A DNA stretch of 55,807 nucleotides from Syntrophomonadaceae bacterium (GCA_003563385.1 PWRZ01000180.1:1-55807); one strand, 5' to 3'. Positions 7,959 through 18,436 are shown, counted from the stretch's first letter. Numbers and translations: made by a program. Notes: a model not told the origin generated them from the letters alone.

Positions 7959-9659
7959 GTGGTAACAAAAGTAGCCTTAATTACCGAAGGAGAAAGCGGA
8001 TACTCTGCATTTAAAGTTCTAAGAGAAATGGAAGAGCAGGTGTCAATTGCGGGCATAGCCGATATAAAGGGGGATTTTTCCTGGCTCAAGCAGACCGAGA
8101 AAAGGCGGTACTTTGCCACCAATGACCTGGCCAAGCTTCTTTCTCTGGCAGACATTGATGTCGTACTGAACACTGTCGGCTCTGAAGAGGTGAGACGTTT
8201 GTTAAATGAGCTGAAGGCCCCCTCGGTGGACGTTTTGGAAGCCGGTCCCGGAAGTCTTTTGACGACTCTCCTGGAATCGAAGGAAGATCTCCTGGAAGCG
8301 AAGAGGTTGAAGGGTGAGCTGTGGACCGTCCTTAATTCGGTGCAGGAGGCCATTGAGGTGGCCGACAACAGCGGTGTGATCAAGTATGTAAACCCTGCCT
8401 TTACCAGGGTGACCGGCATTATGGAAAAAGACCGGGTTGGCAGGAACATATTCGAAGTATCCCCGCAGGGGGCACTGGCCCAGGCCCTTATCAGGCAGAA
8501 ACCGGTCACCGGCTACCGCACTACCGTCGGGGGCTCCGATGTGGAGGTTATTTCAAATGCTGTCCCCATCATGGTGGAGGGCGAGGTTGAAGGAGCGGTT
8601 GTCGTCTTTCAGCTGGTAACGGATATTTTGAAGCTGGTAGACGAGCTACAGAAAAGCAATGTTGTCATCGAGAACCTCTACGACCGTATTGACCAGATAA
8701 CCGGCAGCAAGTTTACTTTTAATGATATTATCGGTGGAAGCAAGGTGTTTAAAGCGGTCGTCGATATGGCCAGGCAGGCGGCCAAAAGCGATTCCCCTGT
8801 GCTGATAACAGGTGAAAGCGGTACCGGCAAGGAGATGTTTGCGCACGCCATTCACCATGCCAGCTCCCGCTACAGGCGCCCGCTGATCAAAGTGGACTGT
8901 TCGGCCCTTCCCGACTCCATGCTGGAGCTGGAGATATACGGGTATGAAAAAGGGGCTTTCTGCGGGGCCATGCGCACGAAAATGGGCAGAGTTGAGCTCG
9001 CCGACAAGGGCACTCTCCTGCTCGACAACCTCGGGGAAATGAACCTCAACTTCCAGGAGAAGCTGGTAAACTTCATTCGCGAAATGCAGTTCAGGCGCAC
9101 TGGCGGTAAAGAAACGATCAAGGTTAACGTGCGCGTTATCGCCACGACCTCGCAGAACTTGAAGAGCCTGGTGCAGCGCGGGCGTTTCCGTGAGGATCTT
9201 TACTTCCAACTGCAGGTAATAGACCTTAAGATACCCTCGCTGAGACGGCGCCTTGAAGATGTCCCCCTGCTCGTGAACAGCTTCATAGAGAAATATAACC
9301 GCAAGCTGGGCAAAAATGTGCAGGGTGTATCTTCGGAAGCGATGCAGATGCTCACCAACTACGAGTGGCCCGGCAATGTTAAAGAGCTGGAGTTTGTCGT
9401 TGAAAGGGCCATGGTTCTTGCCGACGGCACCAGGATTGAAAAAGAACAGCTGGCCCCCTATATCGCCCGCTTTACGAGCATGGGCATGCCCAATATCGGC
9501 GAGATTATCCCGCTGGAGAAGATGGAGCAGATGATGCTGAAGACCGCCCTAACCCGTTACGGGGAAACGCTTGAAGGCAAGAAAAAAGCAGCTCATTCCC
9601 TGAACATTTCCCTGTCTACTCTCTACAACAAGATAAAAAAATACAAGGCCAACCTGTAG
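7959..9659 (+). CDS. Enhancer-binding-protein-like transcriptional regulator (N-terminal Rossmann-like, PAS, AAA+ and Fis-type HTH)
   Basis: AAA+ with GESGTGKE Walker A, PAS segment 'ELWTVLNSVQEAIEVADNSGVIKYVNPAFTRVTG', C-terminal Fis-like HTH 'KKKAAHSLNISLSTLYNKIKKY'. GAFTGA position reads GAFCGA. Confidence 0.9.
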   Translation: MVTKVALITEGESGYSAFKVLREMEEQVSIAGIADIKGDFSWLKQTEKRRYFATNDLAKLLSLADIDVVLNTVGSEEVRRLLNELKAPSVDVLEAGPGSLLTTLLESKEDLLEAKRLKGELWTVLNSVQEAIEVADNSGVIKYVNPAFTRVTGIMEKDRVGRNIFEVSPQGALAQALIRQKPVTGYRTTVGGSDVEVISNAVPIMVEGEVEGAVVVFQLVTDILKLVDELQKSNVVIENLYDRIDQITGSKFTFNDIIGGSKVFKAVVDMARQAAKSDSPVLITGESGTGKEMFAHAIHHASSRYRRPLIKVDCSALPDSMLELEIYGYEKGAFCGAMRTKMGRVELADKGTLLLDNLGEMNLNFQEKLVNFIREMQFRRTGGKETIKVNVRVIATTSQNLKSLVQRGRFREDLYFQLQVIDLKIPSLRRRLEDVPLLVNSFIEKYNRKLGKNVQGVSSEAMQMLTNYEWPGNVKELEFVVERAMVLADGTRIEKEQLAPYIARFTSMGMPNIGEIIPLEKMEQMMLKTALTRYGETLEGKKKAAHSLNISLSTLYNKIKKYKANL

Positions 9660-9777
9660 TTAAAAGGTTTAACAGGTGGACTTTCCGCTCAAACACCGTC
9701 CAGGCTTTTTAAGAGGCGGCGGTTTGCTTGGCTGTCCCCGTTAGAGGAAACAGATAAACGGAGGTGAGTGTAAGTAA

Positions 9778-10884
9778 ATGAAGTTGTATGAGTTTATGGG
9801 TAAAGAACTTTTTGCCAGCTACGGGATACCAACACCTGAAGGGAGGGTTGCCAAAAATCCCGCGGAAGCGGCAGAAGCAGCGGAACAGATCGGCTCGGTT
9901 GTTATCAAATCACAGGTTTTGACCGGGAAGCGCGGGAAAGCCGGGGGTATCGCCTTTGTCGATAACCCTCAGGAGGCCGGGAAAGAAGCGGAAAGGATCC
10001 TGGACATGGAGATCGGCGGTTTTAAAGTGGAGCACCTGCTCATAGAGAGCAAGCTGCAGATCGACCAGGAGTATTACCTGGCCATTACCATTGACAACTC
10101 CCTGCGCTGTCCTGTTATCCTTGCTTCCACCCAGGGAGGCATGGACATCGAGGAGGTCCCCGAAGAGTATATTGTAAAGTATCCCATAGATGTAGCAATT
10201 GGGATGCAGCCGTTTATGATCAGGGAGGTGGCCCGCCAGCTGGGCCTGACCGGAGAACTGGGCAAGCAGTTTGCATCAATTTTGGGCAGGCTTTACAGGG
10301 CTTTTAAAGATAGGGACGCCGAGCTGGTGGAGATCAACCCCTTAATTGTAAGCGGAGACAGTTTTATTGCTGCCGATGCCAAGGTCACCATCGACGACGA
10401 TGCCCTCTTCAGGCACAAGGACCTGCCCAGGGTGGAAGAAAAGACGGATCTGGAGAAACGCGCTGGTGACCTGGGGCTTGCCTACGTGGAACTGGATGGC
10501 GATATCGCCGTCATGGCCAACGGTGCCGGTATGGCCATGGCTACGCTGGATATGATCAATTATTACGGCGGCAGCCCGGCAAATTTCCTTGACGCCGGGG
10601 GAGGGGCCGGGGTAGAGCAGACCGCGCAGGCACTGGAGCTGCTGCTGGCCACTGAACCAAAGGCAATCCTGATCAACATTTTTGGAGGGATAACCCGCTG
10701 CGATGACGTGGCCAACGCCTTTGCCACGGTTAAGAAAAACAAGGAAATAACCATGCCGGTGGTTTTCAGGCTGGTAGGGACGAACGAAGAAGAAGGAAGA
10801 AAAATTCTGGATGATATAGGGATAATTGCTTATAAAACGATGCAGGAGACCGCACAGAAGGCTGTAGAACTTTCCAAACAGTAA
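9778..10884 (+). CDS. sucC: Succinyl-CoA synthetase (ADP-forming) beta subunit
   Basis: MKLYEFMGKELFASYGIPTPEG...NPLIV...NGAGMAMATLDMINYYGG.PANFLDAGGGA...INIFGGITRCDDVA. Confidence 0.95.
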   Translation: MKLYEFMGKELFASYGIPTPEGRVAKNPAEAAEAAEQIGSVVIKSQVLTGKRGKAGGIAFVDNPQEAGKEAERILDMEIGGFKVEHLLIESKLQIDQEYYLAITIDNSLRCPVILASTQGGMDIEEVPEEYIVKYPIDVAIGMQPFMIREVARQLGLTGELGKQFASILGRLYRAFKDRDAELVEINPLIVSGDSFIAADAKVTIDDDALFRHKDLPRVEEKTDLEKRAGDLGLAYVELDGDIAVMANGAGMAMATLDMINYYGGSPANFLDAGGGAGVEQTAQALELLLATEPKAILINIFGGITRCDDVANAFATVKKNKEITMPVVFRLVGTNEEEGRKILDDIGIIAYKTMQETAQKAVELSKQ

Positions 10885-10950
10885 AATTACTAAAAGAAAG
10901 GAGGTGTAGGCCCGTTTCTATAAGATAAGCTGATAGAAATGGGGCTGGTA

Positions 10951-11820
10951 ATGGCAATTTTTATCGATGAGAAAACAAGGGTCATGGTGCAGGGTATAAC
11001 CGGCAACCAGGGTTCTTTCCACGCCCGCCAGATGCTCGCCTACGGCAGCAATATTGTGGCTGGGGTTTCACCGGGCAAAGGAGGCCGGGAGGTTGAAAAC
11101 GTCCCCGTTTTCGATACCGCTGAGGCCGCAGTTGCAGCACAGGAGCCCGATGCTTCTATCCTGTTTGTGCCCGCTGCTTTTGCCAAGGATGGTGCGCTGG
11201 AAGCGCTTAGCGCAGGTATGAAAGTAATTGTCATGATTACAGAGGGCATTCCGGTACACGATGCCATGGAGGTTATAGACTATGCCAACCGCAAAAACGC
11301 CGTTGTCGTGGGACCGAACACTTTCGGCATCGTTTCTTCCAATAAATGCAAGATTGGGATCATGCCCAACCAGATCTACGTAGGAGGGCCCATCGGTGTT
11401 GTCGCCCGCAGCGGCACCCTCAGCTACGAGATCGTCGCCAACCTCAAAGAAGCCGGGTACGGTACATCCACGGTGGTGGGTATGGGAGGAGACAGGATTC
11501 TCGGCTTAAATTTTATCAATGTCCTTGAAGAGTTTGAAAAAGACAGTCAGACAGAGCTGATAGTCATGGTTGGCGAAATCGGCGGTACCGCTGAAGAGGA
11601 AGCGGCAGAATACATCAAAAATAATGTCAGCAAACCTGTAATTGCCTACCTGGCCGGGAAAAGCGCCCCACCGGGCAAAAGGATGGGCCATGCCGGTGCC
11701 ATCATTGAACGTGGAAAGGGCACTTTCGACGGCAAGGTAAAGGCCCTGGAGGCCGTAGGGGTAAAAGTGGCAGAGCTTCCTTTCCAGGTCCCCGAGATGG
11801 CAAAGGAAATTTTGCGGTGA
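10951..11820 (+). CDS. sucD: Succinyl-CoA synthetase alpha subunit
   Basis: VMVQGITGNQGSFHARQMLAYGSNIVAGVSPGKGG...GHAGAIIERGKGTFDGKVKALEAVGVKV. The track start 10939 is an alternative. Confidence 0.95.
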   Translation: MAIFIDEKTRVMVQGITGNQGSFHARQMLAYGSNIVAGVSPGKGGREVENVPVFDTAEAAVAAQEPDASILFVPAAFAKDGALEALSAGMKVIVMITEGIPVHDAMEVIDYANRKNAVVVGPNTFGIVSSNKCKIGIMPNQIYVGGPIGVVARSGTLSYEIVANLKEAGYGTSTVVGMGGDRILGLNFINVLEEFEKDSQTELIVMVGEIGGTAEEEAAEYIKNNVSKPVIAYLAGKSAPPGKRMGHAGAIIERGKGTFDGKVKALEAVGVKVAELPFQVPEMAKEILR

Positions 11821-11863
11821 GAATTAACGGTATCGACAATTCTTATGCAAGGGAGGAGAGTTT

Positions 11864-13540
11864 GTGTTTGACAAGAATAAATTAGCGGAACTGAAGGAAA
11901 AAAAAGCCGCCTGGAAGAAGTCCCTGGAGAAGTCCCTGGAAAAAAGGCCGGAGCGCAAAGAGAAATTTGAAACAGACTCCAAGATACCCGTGGAACCAAC
12001 GTATACGCCAGTGGAACTGGAAGATTTTGATTACCTCCAAGACCTGGGACTTCCGGGCGAATACCCCTTTACAAGGGGTGTGCAGCCCAACATGTACCGC
12101 GGGCGCTTTTTTACCATGCGCCAGTATGCCGGCTTCGGCAGCGCCGAGGAGACCAACAAGCGTTTTCGCTACCTCCTCGAACAGGGCCAGACCGGGCTCA
12201 GCATTGCTTTCGACCTTCCCACCCAGATCGGCTTTGACTCGGACCATCCCCTGGCCAGGGGCGAGGTTGGCAAGGTCGGGGTAGCCATTGATTCACTGCA
12301 GGACATGGAAGACCTTTTCACCGGTATTCCCCTGGACAAGGTGACCACCTCCATGACTATCAACTCCCCGGCAGCGGTAATAATGGCCATGTACCTGGCC
12401 ATGGCCGAGAAGCAGGGCATCCCCTTTGACAAGCTGGGGGGGACCATCCAGAACGACATCCTCAAAGAATATGTAGCCAGGGGCACATACATTTTCCCGC
12501 CAGAACCTTCCATGAAGCTAATTACCGATATATTTGCCTACTGCGGGGAACATGTCCCCATGTGGAACACCATCAGTATTAGTGGCTACCATATCAGGGA
12601 GGCCGGCTCCACTGCCGTGCAGGAAATAGCCTTTACCCTGGCCAACGGTATCGCCTACGTGGAAGCGGCAATCAAAGCGGGGCTTGATGTTGACGGATTC
12701 GGCCCGAGGCTGTCCTTTTTCTTCAACGCCCACCAGAACTTTTTTGAAGAGATTGCCAAGTTCCGTGCTGCAAGGAGAGTATGGGCCCGTATCATGAAGG
12801 AACGCTTCGAGGCGAAAAACCCGCGCTCGCAGATGCTGCGCTTCCATACCCAGACGGCCGGATGCAGCCTGACGGCCCAGCAGCCCATGGTGAACATCAT
12901 GAGGGTTGCTTTTCAGGCTCTCAGCGCCTGCCTGGGAGGAACCCAGTCCCTGCACACCAATTCCTACGACGAGGCGCTGGCACTGCCCAGTGAGCATGCA
13001 GTTTCCCTGGCGCTGCGCACCCAGCAGGTTGTCGCTTACGAGATCGGCATAACCGATACGGCGGATCCCCTCGGTGGTTCATACTTTATCGAAAAATTGA
13101 CCGACCAGATCGAAGAGCAGGTTATGAATTACATCAACCGCATTGATGAGATCGGCGGAGCGGCCAAGGCCATCGAACAGGGCTTCATGCAGAAGGAGAT
13201 CCAGCAGAGCGCCTACGAGTACCAGAAGGAAGTGGAAGAGGACAAGAGAACCGTTATCGGTGTGAACAAGTTCGTTACCGAGTACGAAGAGCCTACCGGC
13301 CTGCTCAGGGTAGACCCCACGGTAACTGAACGCCAGGTGGAAAAGCTGGAGAAAAAGCGCCAGGAAAGAGACGGCAAGAAAGTGGCCGAAGCGCTGAAAG
13401 AGCTGCGCAGTGTAGCCCAGACAAATGAAAACCTGATGCCTGTTATCCTGGAAGCGGTTAAAGCTTATGCCACTGTAGGTGAAATTTGCGGAGTGCTCAG
13501 GGAAGTATATGGTGAATTCCAGCAGCAGGTGCTGCTCTAA
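11864..13540 (+). CDS. Methylmalonyl-CoA mutase large (catalytic) subunit
   Basis: [57 protein letters not shown]...; GTG start; cobalamin-binding domain is encoded separately next. Confidence 0.95.
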   Translation: MFDKNKLAELKEKKAAWKKSLEKSLEKRPERKEKFETDSKIPVEPTYTPVELEDFDYLQDLGLPGEYPFTRGVQPNMYRGRFFTMRQYAGFGSAEETNKRFRYLLEQGQTGLSIAFDLPTQIGFDSDHPLARGEVGKVGVAIDSLQDMEDLFTGIPLDKVTTSMTINSPAAVIMAMYLAMAEKQGIPFDKLGGTIQNDILKEYVARGTYIFPPEPSMKLITDIFAYCGEHVPMWNTISISGYHIREAGSTAVQEIAFTLANGIAYVEAAIKAGLDVDGFGPRLSFFFNAHQNFFEEIAKFRAARRVWARIMKERFEAKNPRSQMLRFHTQTAGCSLTAQQPMVNIMRVAFQALSACLGGTQSLHTNSYDEALALPSEHAVSLALRTQQVVAYEIGITDTADPLGGSYFIEKLTDQIEEQVMNYINRIDEIGGAAKAIEQGFMQKEIQQSAYEYQKEVEEDKRTVIGVNKFVTEYEEPTGLLRVDPTVTERQVEKLEKKRQERDGKKVAEALKELRSVAQTNENLMPVILEAVKAYATVGEICGVLREVYGEFQQQVLL

Positions 13541-13569
13541 AAGCCTGGTGGGAAAGGAGCGTAAAAAGA

Positions 13570-13965
13570 ATGTCTGAGAAGATCATTAGAGTTCTAGTTG
13601 CCAAGATCGGGTTAGATGGACATGATCGCGGGGCCAAGGTTATTGCCCAGGCCTTAAAGGATGCCGGCATGGAAGTTATATATACGGGTTTGAGGCAGAC
13701 CCCGGAGAGTATCGTGGAAACAGCTATCCAGGAAGATGTCCAGGTTATCGGTATGAGTATTCTTTCCGGAGCCCACATGCAGCTCTTGCCGCCAGTCACG
13801 GAGTACTTACGCAACCAGGGAGCCGGTGATATCCTGGTGGTTTCCGGTGGGGTCATCCCCAAGGATGATATACCGTTCCTCAAGGAAGCGGGGATTGCCG
13901 AAGTTTTTACCCCGGGAACTTCTACCGTGGATATTATTAAATTTATTAAAGATAATGTGTCTTAA
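13570..13965 (+). CDS. Methylmalonyl-CoA mutase C-terminal cobalamin-binding subunit
   Basis: [29 protein letters not shown] (B12-binding DxHxxG), [16 protein letters not shown]. Confidence 0.95.
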   Translation: MSEKIIRVLVAKIGLDGHDRGAKVIAQALKDAGMEVIYTGLRQTPESIVETAIQEDVQVIGMSILSGAHMQLLPPVTEYLRNQGAGDILVVSGGVIPKDDIPFLKEAGIAEVFTPGTSTVDIIKFIKDNVS

Positions 13966-13986
13966 AGAAAGGAGAGAAGGTCCAAA

Positions 13987-14391
13987 ATGTTGAAGAAGAT
14001 CGATCACATCGGCATAGCTGTTAAGAACCTGGACGAAGCTTTGAAATTTTATGAGGAAAAACTGGGTCTGAAGGCTACCGGCACGGAAGTAGTGGAGGAG
14101 CAGAAAGTTAGAATTGCTTTCCTGCCTTTAGGAGAGAGCAAGCTGGAGCTTCTGGAGTCTACCGACCCCGAAGGCCCCGTGGCCAAGTTTATCGAGTCGC
14201 GCGGTGAAGGTGTGCAGCATATTGCCCTTCGTGTGGACAATGTCGAAGAGAAGGTTAAAGAGCTGGAGGAGCAAGGAGTACGCCTGATTGATAAAACTCC
14301 CCGTTATGGTGCCGGGGGCGCCCGTATTGCTTTCCTGCACCCCAAATCTACTTACGGAATCCTGTTAGAACTCTGCCAGAGGGATGAATAG
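13987..14391 (+). CDS. mce: Methylmalonyl-CoA epimerase
   Basis: KKIDHIGIAVKNLDEALKFYEEKLGL...GEGVQHIALRVDNVEE...IAFLHPKSTYGILLELCQ. Confidence 0.95.
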   Translation: MLKKIDHIGIAVKNLDEALKFYEEKLGLKATGTEVVEEQKVRIAFLPLGESKLELLESTDPEGPVAKFIESRGEGVQHIALRVDNVEEKVKELEEQGVRLIDKTPRYGAGGARIAFLHPKSTYGILLELCQRDE

Positions 14392-14406
14392 GAGGTGCCA
14401 TAAATA

Positions 14407-15948
14407 GTGGAAGACAAGTTAAACTTTTTACAGCAGAGAAGGGAAATAATACTCAAGGGCGGTGGAGACAAAAGGATTGCCGCCCAGCACGAAAAAGGAA
14501 AGCTGACCGCCAGGGAAAGGCTGGAGCAGATGCTGGACCCCGGAAGCTTCGTAGAGGTGGGTACTTTTTCGCAGTCCGGGCTGGAGGATGCCAGCACGCT
14601 CGATATCCCCTATCCCGGTGAAGGTGTAGTAACCGGCTATGGAACAATGGACGGGCGCAAGGTTTACGTCTTCGCCCAGGACTTTACCGTTGCCGGCGGT
14701 TCACTGGGAGAGATGCATGCCGCCAAGATCTGCCGGGTGATGGACCTTGCCGCCAAGAACGGTGCTCCTTTTATCGGGCTTAACGATTCAGGGGGAGCGC
14801 GTATCCAAGAAGGGGTGCTGTCCCTGGATGGTTATGGCAACATCTTTTACCGCAACACTGTTTTTTCGGGCGTTATCCCACAAATATCGGTTATTATGGG
14901 TCCCTGTGCCGGGGGTGCAGTCTACTCGCCGGCCCTGACCGACTTTATTTTCATGGTTGACAAGAGCAGCTACATGTTTATCACCGGTACCCAGGTAATA
15001 AAGGCTGTTACCGGGGAAGATGTGAGCCCGGAGAAGCTCGGCGGTGCCAAGACCCATAACGAAACCAGCGGTGTGGCACATTTCCTGGCTGCCGACGAGC
15101 AGGAGTGCATCAACATGATCAAGAAACTGATCGGCTTCCTGCCTTCCAACAACCTGGACGACCCGCCCGTTGCTGCTCCTGCCGAGCCCACCCTTCCCGC
15201 CGAGGACCTGCTTACCCTGGTACCCCCTGACCCGAACAGGCCTTATGACGTGGTAGATGTCATTACCAGGATCGTCGACGGCAGTGATTTCTTCCAGGTG
15301 CACGAGCATTATGCCAAGAATGCCGTCGTCGGTTTTGCGCGCATAAACGGTCAGCCGGTCGGGATTATCGCCAACCAGCCGAAGGCCCTGGCCGGGTGCC
15401 TGGATATTAACAGCTCCGATAAAATATCCCGTTTTGTAAGGTTCTGTGACTGCTTCAATCTTCCCATGATAACATTTGTCGATGTTCCCGGCTACCTTCC
15501 CGGGGTAAACCAGGAGTACGGCGGTATCATCCGCCACGGAGCCAAGATACTGTACGCCTACTCCGAGGCAAGTGTCCCGCAGATCAGCATCATCCTGCGC
15601 AAGGCATACGGCGGTGCCTACATCGCCATGAACGGGCGCTGCCTGGGAGCCGATTATGCCTACGCCTGGCCGACTGCGGAGATAGCGGTGATGGGCCCCG
15701 AGGGCGCTACCAATGTCATTTTCCGCAAGGAAATTGATAAAGCGGAAAATCCGGAAGAGGAGAGGAAAAAGAGGGTCGAGGAATACCGCCACCGCTTTGC
15801 CAATCCTTACATTACCGCTGCCAAGGGCTGGATAGATGACGTCATTGACCCGCGCCATACGCGCGAGCTGCTCATCAAGGGTCTGGAGGCACTGAAAGGA
15901 AAGTATGAGGATAGACCGCGCAAGAAGCACGGGAACTTCCCTGTATAG
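14407..15948 (+). CDS. mmdA: Methylmalonyl-CoA decarboxylase / acyl-CoA carboxyltransferase alpha subunit
   Basis: Carboxyltransferase signature throughout (GERL..MLDPGSFVEVG; LNDSGGARIQEGV; DVPGYLPGVNQEYGGIIRHGAKILYAYSEASVPQISIILRKAYGGAYIAMN). Confidence 0.93.
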   Translation: MEDKLNFLQQRREIILKGGGDKRIAAQHEKGKLTARERLEQMLDPGSFVEVGTFSQSGLEDASTLDIPYPGEGVVTGYGTMDGRKVYVFAQDFTVAGGSLGEMHAAKICRVMDLAAKNGAPFIGLNDSGGARIQEGVLSLDGYGNIFYRNTVFSGVIPQISVIMGPCAGGAVYSPALTDFIFMVDKSSYMFITGTQVIKAVTGEDVSPEKLGGAKTHNETSGVAHFLAADEQECINMIKKLIGFLPSNNLDDPPVAAPAEPTLPAEDLLTLVPPDPNRPYDVVDVITRIVDGSDFFQVHEHYAKNAVVGFARINGQPVGIIANQPKALAGCLDINSSDKISRFVRFCDCFNLPMITFVDVPGYLPGVNQEYGGIIRHGAKILYAYSEASVPQISIILRKAYGGAYIAMNGRCLGADYAYAWPTAEIAVMGPEGATNVIFRKEIDKAENPEEERKKRVEEYRHRFANPYITAAKGWIDDVIDPRHTRELLIKGLEALKGKYEDRPRKKHGNFPV

Positions 15949-15964
15949 GTGATTGTGGTGTCAC

Positions 15965-16004
15965 AAAAAAGAAGCAAGGGGACGTACCTCTTGCTTCCTT
16001 TTTT
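15965..16004 (+). terminator. Rho-independent terminator after mmdA
   Basis: GAAGCAAG ... CTTGCTTC stem followed by CTTTTTT. Confidence 0.85.
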
Positions 16005-16098
16005 GGGTATAGCGGCAGAAAGTTGCCTTTGCTCCGTGGCAAGTTCCACTTCTGGAAGTGGCGGCGGCGGAAAGCATACCTGAAGGAGGGAGACAGCT

Positions 16099-17139
16099 GT
16101 GGTGCGAGTGGGGATAGTCGGGGTAACCGGCTATACGGGAGGCGAAATTTTACGGATCCTTCACGGCCATGACGGTGTTGAATTGACCTATGTTACCGCA
16201 CATACCATGGCCGGCAGGATGCTCACAGAGGTATACCCACATTACCAGGGGATAATGGAGGCAACCTGCCATGCTTTTTCAGTGGAAGAAGCTGCCCAGA
16301 AAACGGATCTTGTTTTTTCCGCACTGCCGCACGGGGAATCCATGGACGTGGTCCCGCAGCTCTGTGAGGCCCGCTTGAAAGTAATAGACCTGAGTGCCGA
16401 TTTCCGCTTGAAAGAGGCACAGCTTTACAGCAGCTGGTACCGCAAGGAGCACCGTGCACCCGCTTACCTGGGCAGGTCCGTTTACGGCCTGGCCGATATC
16501 TACGCCGGGGATATAAAAGAAGCGGACCTTGTGGCCAATCCGGGATGTTATCCTACTTCGGTCCTGCTGGCCCTTGCTCCAGTCGCCGGAGAGGACCTGC
16601 TGAACTGGAATTCCCTTGTAGTTGACTCCAAGTCCGGCACCTCGGGGGCCGGGCGCGTCCCTTCCCCGGTGCTGCATTTCCCGGAATGCTCCGAGAACTT
16701 CCGTGCCTACCGTGTTGCTGAGCATCAGCATACCCCGGAGATGGAACAGGAGCTGGGGCGGCTGGCAGGCAGGAAAGTCACCTTTACTTTTGTGCCTCAT
16801 CTTGTACCTATGGTAAGGGGAATATTGAGTACCATCTACGTTCAGCTAACTAAAAAGATGGAGGAAGAGGAAATCAGGAATATTTACAGTAATTATTACA
16901 GTGAGTGCAAGTTTGTGCGGCTGCTACCGCCCTCCCTGGTCCCGGAAACCAGGCACGTTTACGGCAGCAATTACTGCGATATTTCCCTCAAGTATGACCG
17001 GCGCACGGACAGGCTGATTATTATTTCTGTTATTGATAACCTGGTAAAAGGCGCGGCCGGACAGGCCGTTCAAAATATGAACCTTGTTTTAGGGTTTGAA
17101 GAGGGCAGAGGACTGGATATAGTTCCAATCCGGCCGTGA
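16099..17139 (+). CDS. argC: N-acetyl-gamma-glutamyl-phosphate reductase
   Basis: VGIVGVTGYTGGEILRILHGH; LPHGESMDVV; LVANPGCYPTSVLLALAP; GTSGAGR. Confidence 0.96.
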   Translation: MVRVGIVGVTGYTGGEILRILHGHDGVELTYVTAHTMAGRMLTEVYPHYQGIMEATCHAFSVEEAAQKTDLVFSALPHGESMDVVPQLCEARLKVIDLSADFRLKEAQLYSSWYRKEHRAPAYLGRSVYGLADIYAGDIKEADLVANPGCYPTSVLLALAPVAGEDLLNWNSLVVDSKSGTSGAGRVPSPVLHFPECSENFRAYRVAEHQHTPEMEQELGRLAGRKVTFTFVPHLVPMVRGILSTIYVQLTKKMEEEEIRNIYSNYYSECKFVRLLPPSLVPETRHVYGSNYCDISLKYDRRTDRLIIISVIDNLVKGAAGQAVQNMNLVLGFEEGRGLDIVPIRP

Positions 17140-17170
17140 TTGTGATATTCTTCAAGGTGGTGGTTGTAAA

Positions 17171-18379
17171 ATGAGCTACCCTGTTGAAAAAATTGGCGGA
17201 GGGATTACGGCGCCCGGGGAAATAGAAGCTGCCGGGGAGCACTGCGGTTTAAAGCCGGGAGGCGATAAGGATCTGGCCCTGATTTATTGCCGCCGGCCGG
17301 CCGCCGCAGCGGGAATGTTCACCACGAACAGGTTTAAATCCCCCCCGCTGCTGGTTTCAGAAAAGCACCTGCAGAACCCGGTCCGGGCCATTGTTATCAA
17401 CAGCGGTGTTGCCAATGCCTGCACCGGACAGCAGGGCATAGATGACGCCCTGGCCACTGCGGGAGCGGCGGCCTCCGAGCTCGCTGTTGGGAGAGAGGAA
17501 GTGCTCGTCTTTTCCACCGGCGTTATCGGGGTTTACCTGCCCATGGAGAAAATCAGCAGGGGCATCGGCAGTGCCGCAAAAAACCTCTCCCCCCGGGGCG
17601 GCGGCAGCGCGGCAGAGGCCATTATGACTACCGACACCGTGCCCAAGGAAGCGGCCTACCGGGTCAGGGCGGGCGGCAGCTCTTTCACTATCGGTGGCAT
17701 GGCCAAAGGCTCGGGGATGATATGCCCGGATGTGGCCACCATGCTCGCCTTTATAACCACCGATGTGCAGGTTGAAAGGGGCCTTCTGCAGAAGGCATTG
17801 AAAGCTGCCGTTGACCGCTCCTTTAACGTGATCAGCGTTGACGGGGATACCTCACCGAACGATGCGGTGATCCTCCTTTCCAGCGGTGCCTCGGGTCTGC
17901 GGGTAGAGGAAAACGGCCCCCTCTGGGATATTTTTGTGGAGGCCCTGACCATGTTCTGCCGGGAGCTGGCCTGCATGATCGTGGCCGACGGGGAAGGGGC
18001 TACCAAGTTCATCGAACTGAATATCAAGGGTGCCCCCGATTATGATACGGGGAGGGCGCTGGCGCGTGCCATACTAAACTCCTGCCTGGTTAAGACGGCC
18101 TTTTTTGGTGAAGATGCCAACTGGGGGCGGATCATAACCGCTCTCGGTTATGCCGGTGTTTACTTTGACCCGGCCAGGATTAATGTTTACCTGGGGGATC
18201 TCCAGGTCACTGAAAACGGCAGGGGCCTCGTTTTTGATGAGCTGAAAGCCAAGGAGATCCTGGGCCAGGAGAAAATCAATGTCACCGTGGAGCTGCAGAT
18301 TGGCCATGAAGATGTAACTGCCTGGGGATGTGACCTGAGCTATGATTATGTTACCATAAACAGCAGTTACAGGGGCTAG
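17171..18379 (+). CDS. argJ: Bifunctional glutamate N-acetyltransferase / amino-acid acetyltransferase
   Basis: GGITAPGEI..., NSGVANACTGQQG, FSTGVIG, KGSGMICPDVATMLAFITTD, GEDANWGRIITALGYAG. Confidence 0.96.
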   Translation: MSYPVEKIGGGITAPGEIEAAGEHCGLKPGGDKDLALIYCRRPAAAAGMFTTNRFKSPPLLVSEKHLQNPVRAIVINSGVANACTGQQGIDDALATAGAAASELAVGREEVLVFSTGVIGVYLPMEKISRGIGSAAKNLSPRGGGSAAEAIMTTDTVPKEAAYRVRAGGSSFTIGGMAKGSGMICPDVATMLAFITTDVQVERGLLQKALKAAVDRSFNVISVDGDTSPNDAVILLSSGASGLRVEENGPLWDIFVEALTMFCRELACMIVADGEGATKFIELNIKGAPDYDTGRALARAILNSCLVKTAFFGEDANWGRIITALGYAGVYFDPARINVYLGDLQVTENGRGLVFDELKAKEILGQEKINVTVELQIGHEDVTAWGCDLSYDYVTINSSYRG

Positions 18380-18436
18380 GCCTGTTCCTGTCGCCATCAG
18401 CGGTAGCATTATTATTAAAATAATATTGGTGCATCA

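Noticed and set aside
9660-9777. Sigma54 -24/-12 promoter upstream of sucC
   Set aside because: GG and GC doublets near 'gaggcggcggtttgcttggc' do not have the required 10-nt spacing; no convincing TGGCAC-N5-TTGC match.
11918-11950. Repeat 'aagtccctggagaagtccctggaa' near the start of the mutase gene
   Set aside because: In-frame low-complexity coding ([13 protein letters not shown]) in a variable N-terminal segment; not obviously a functional element.
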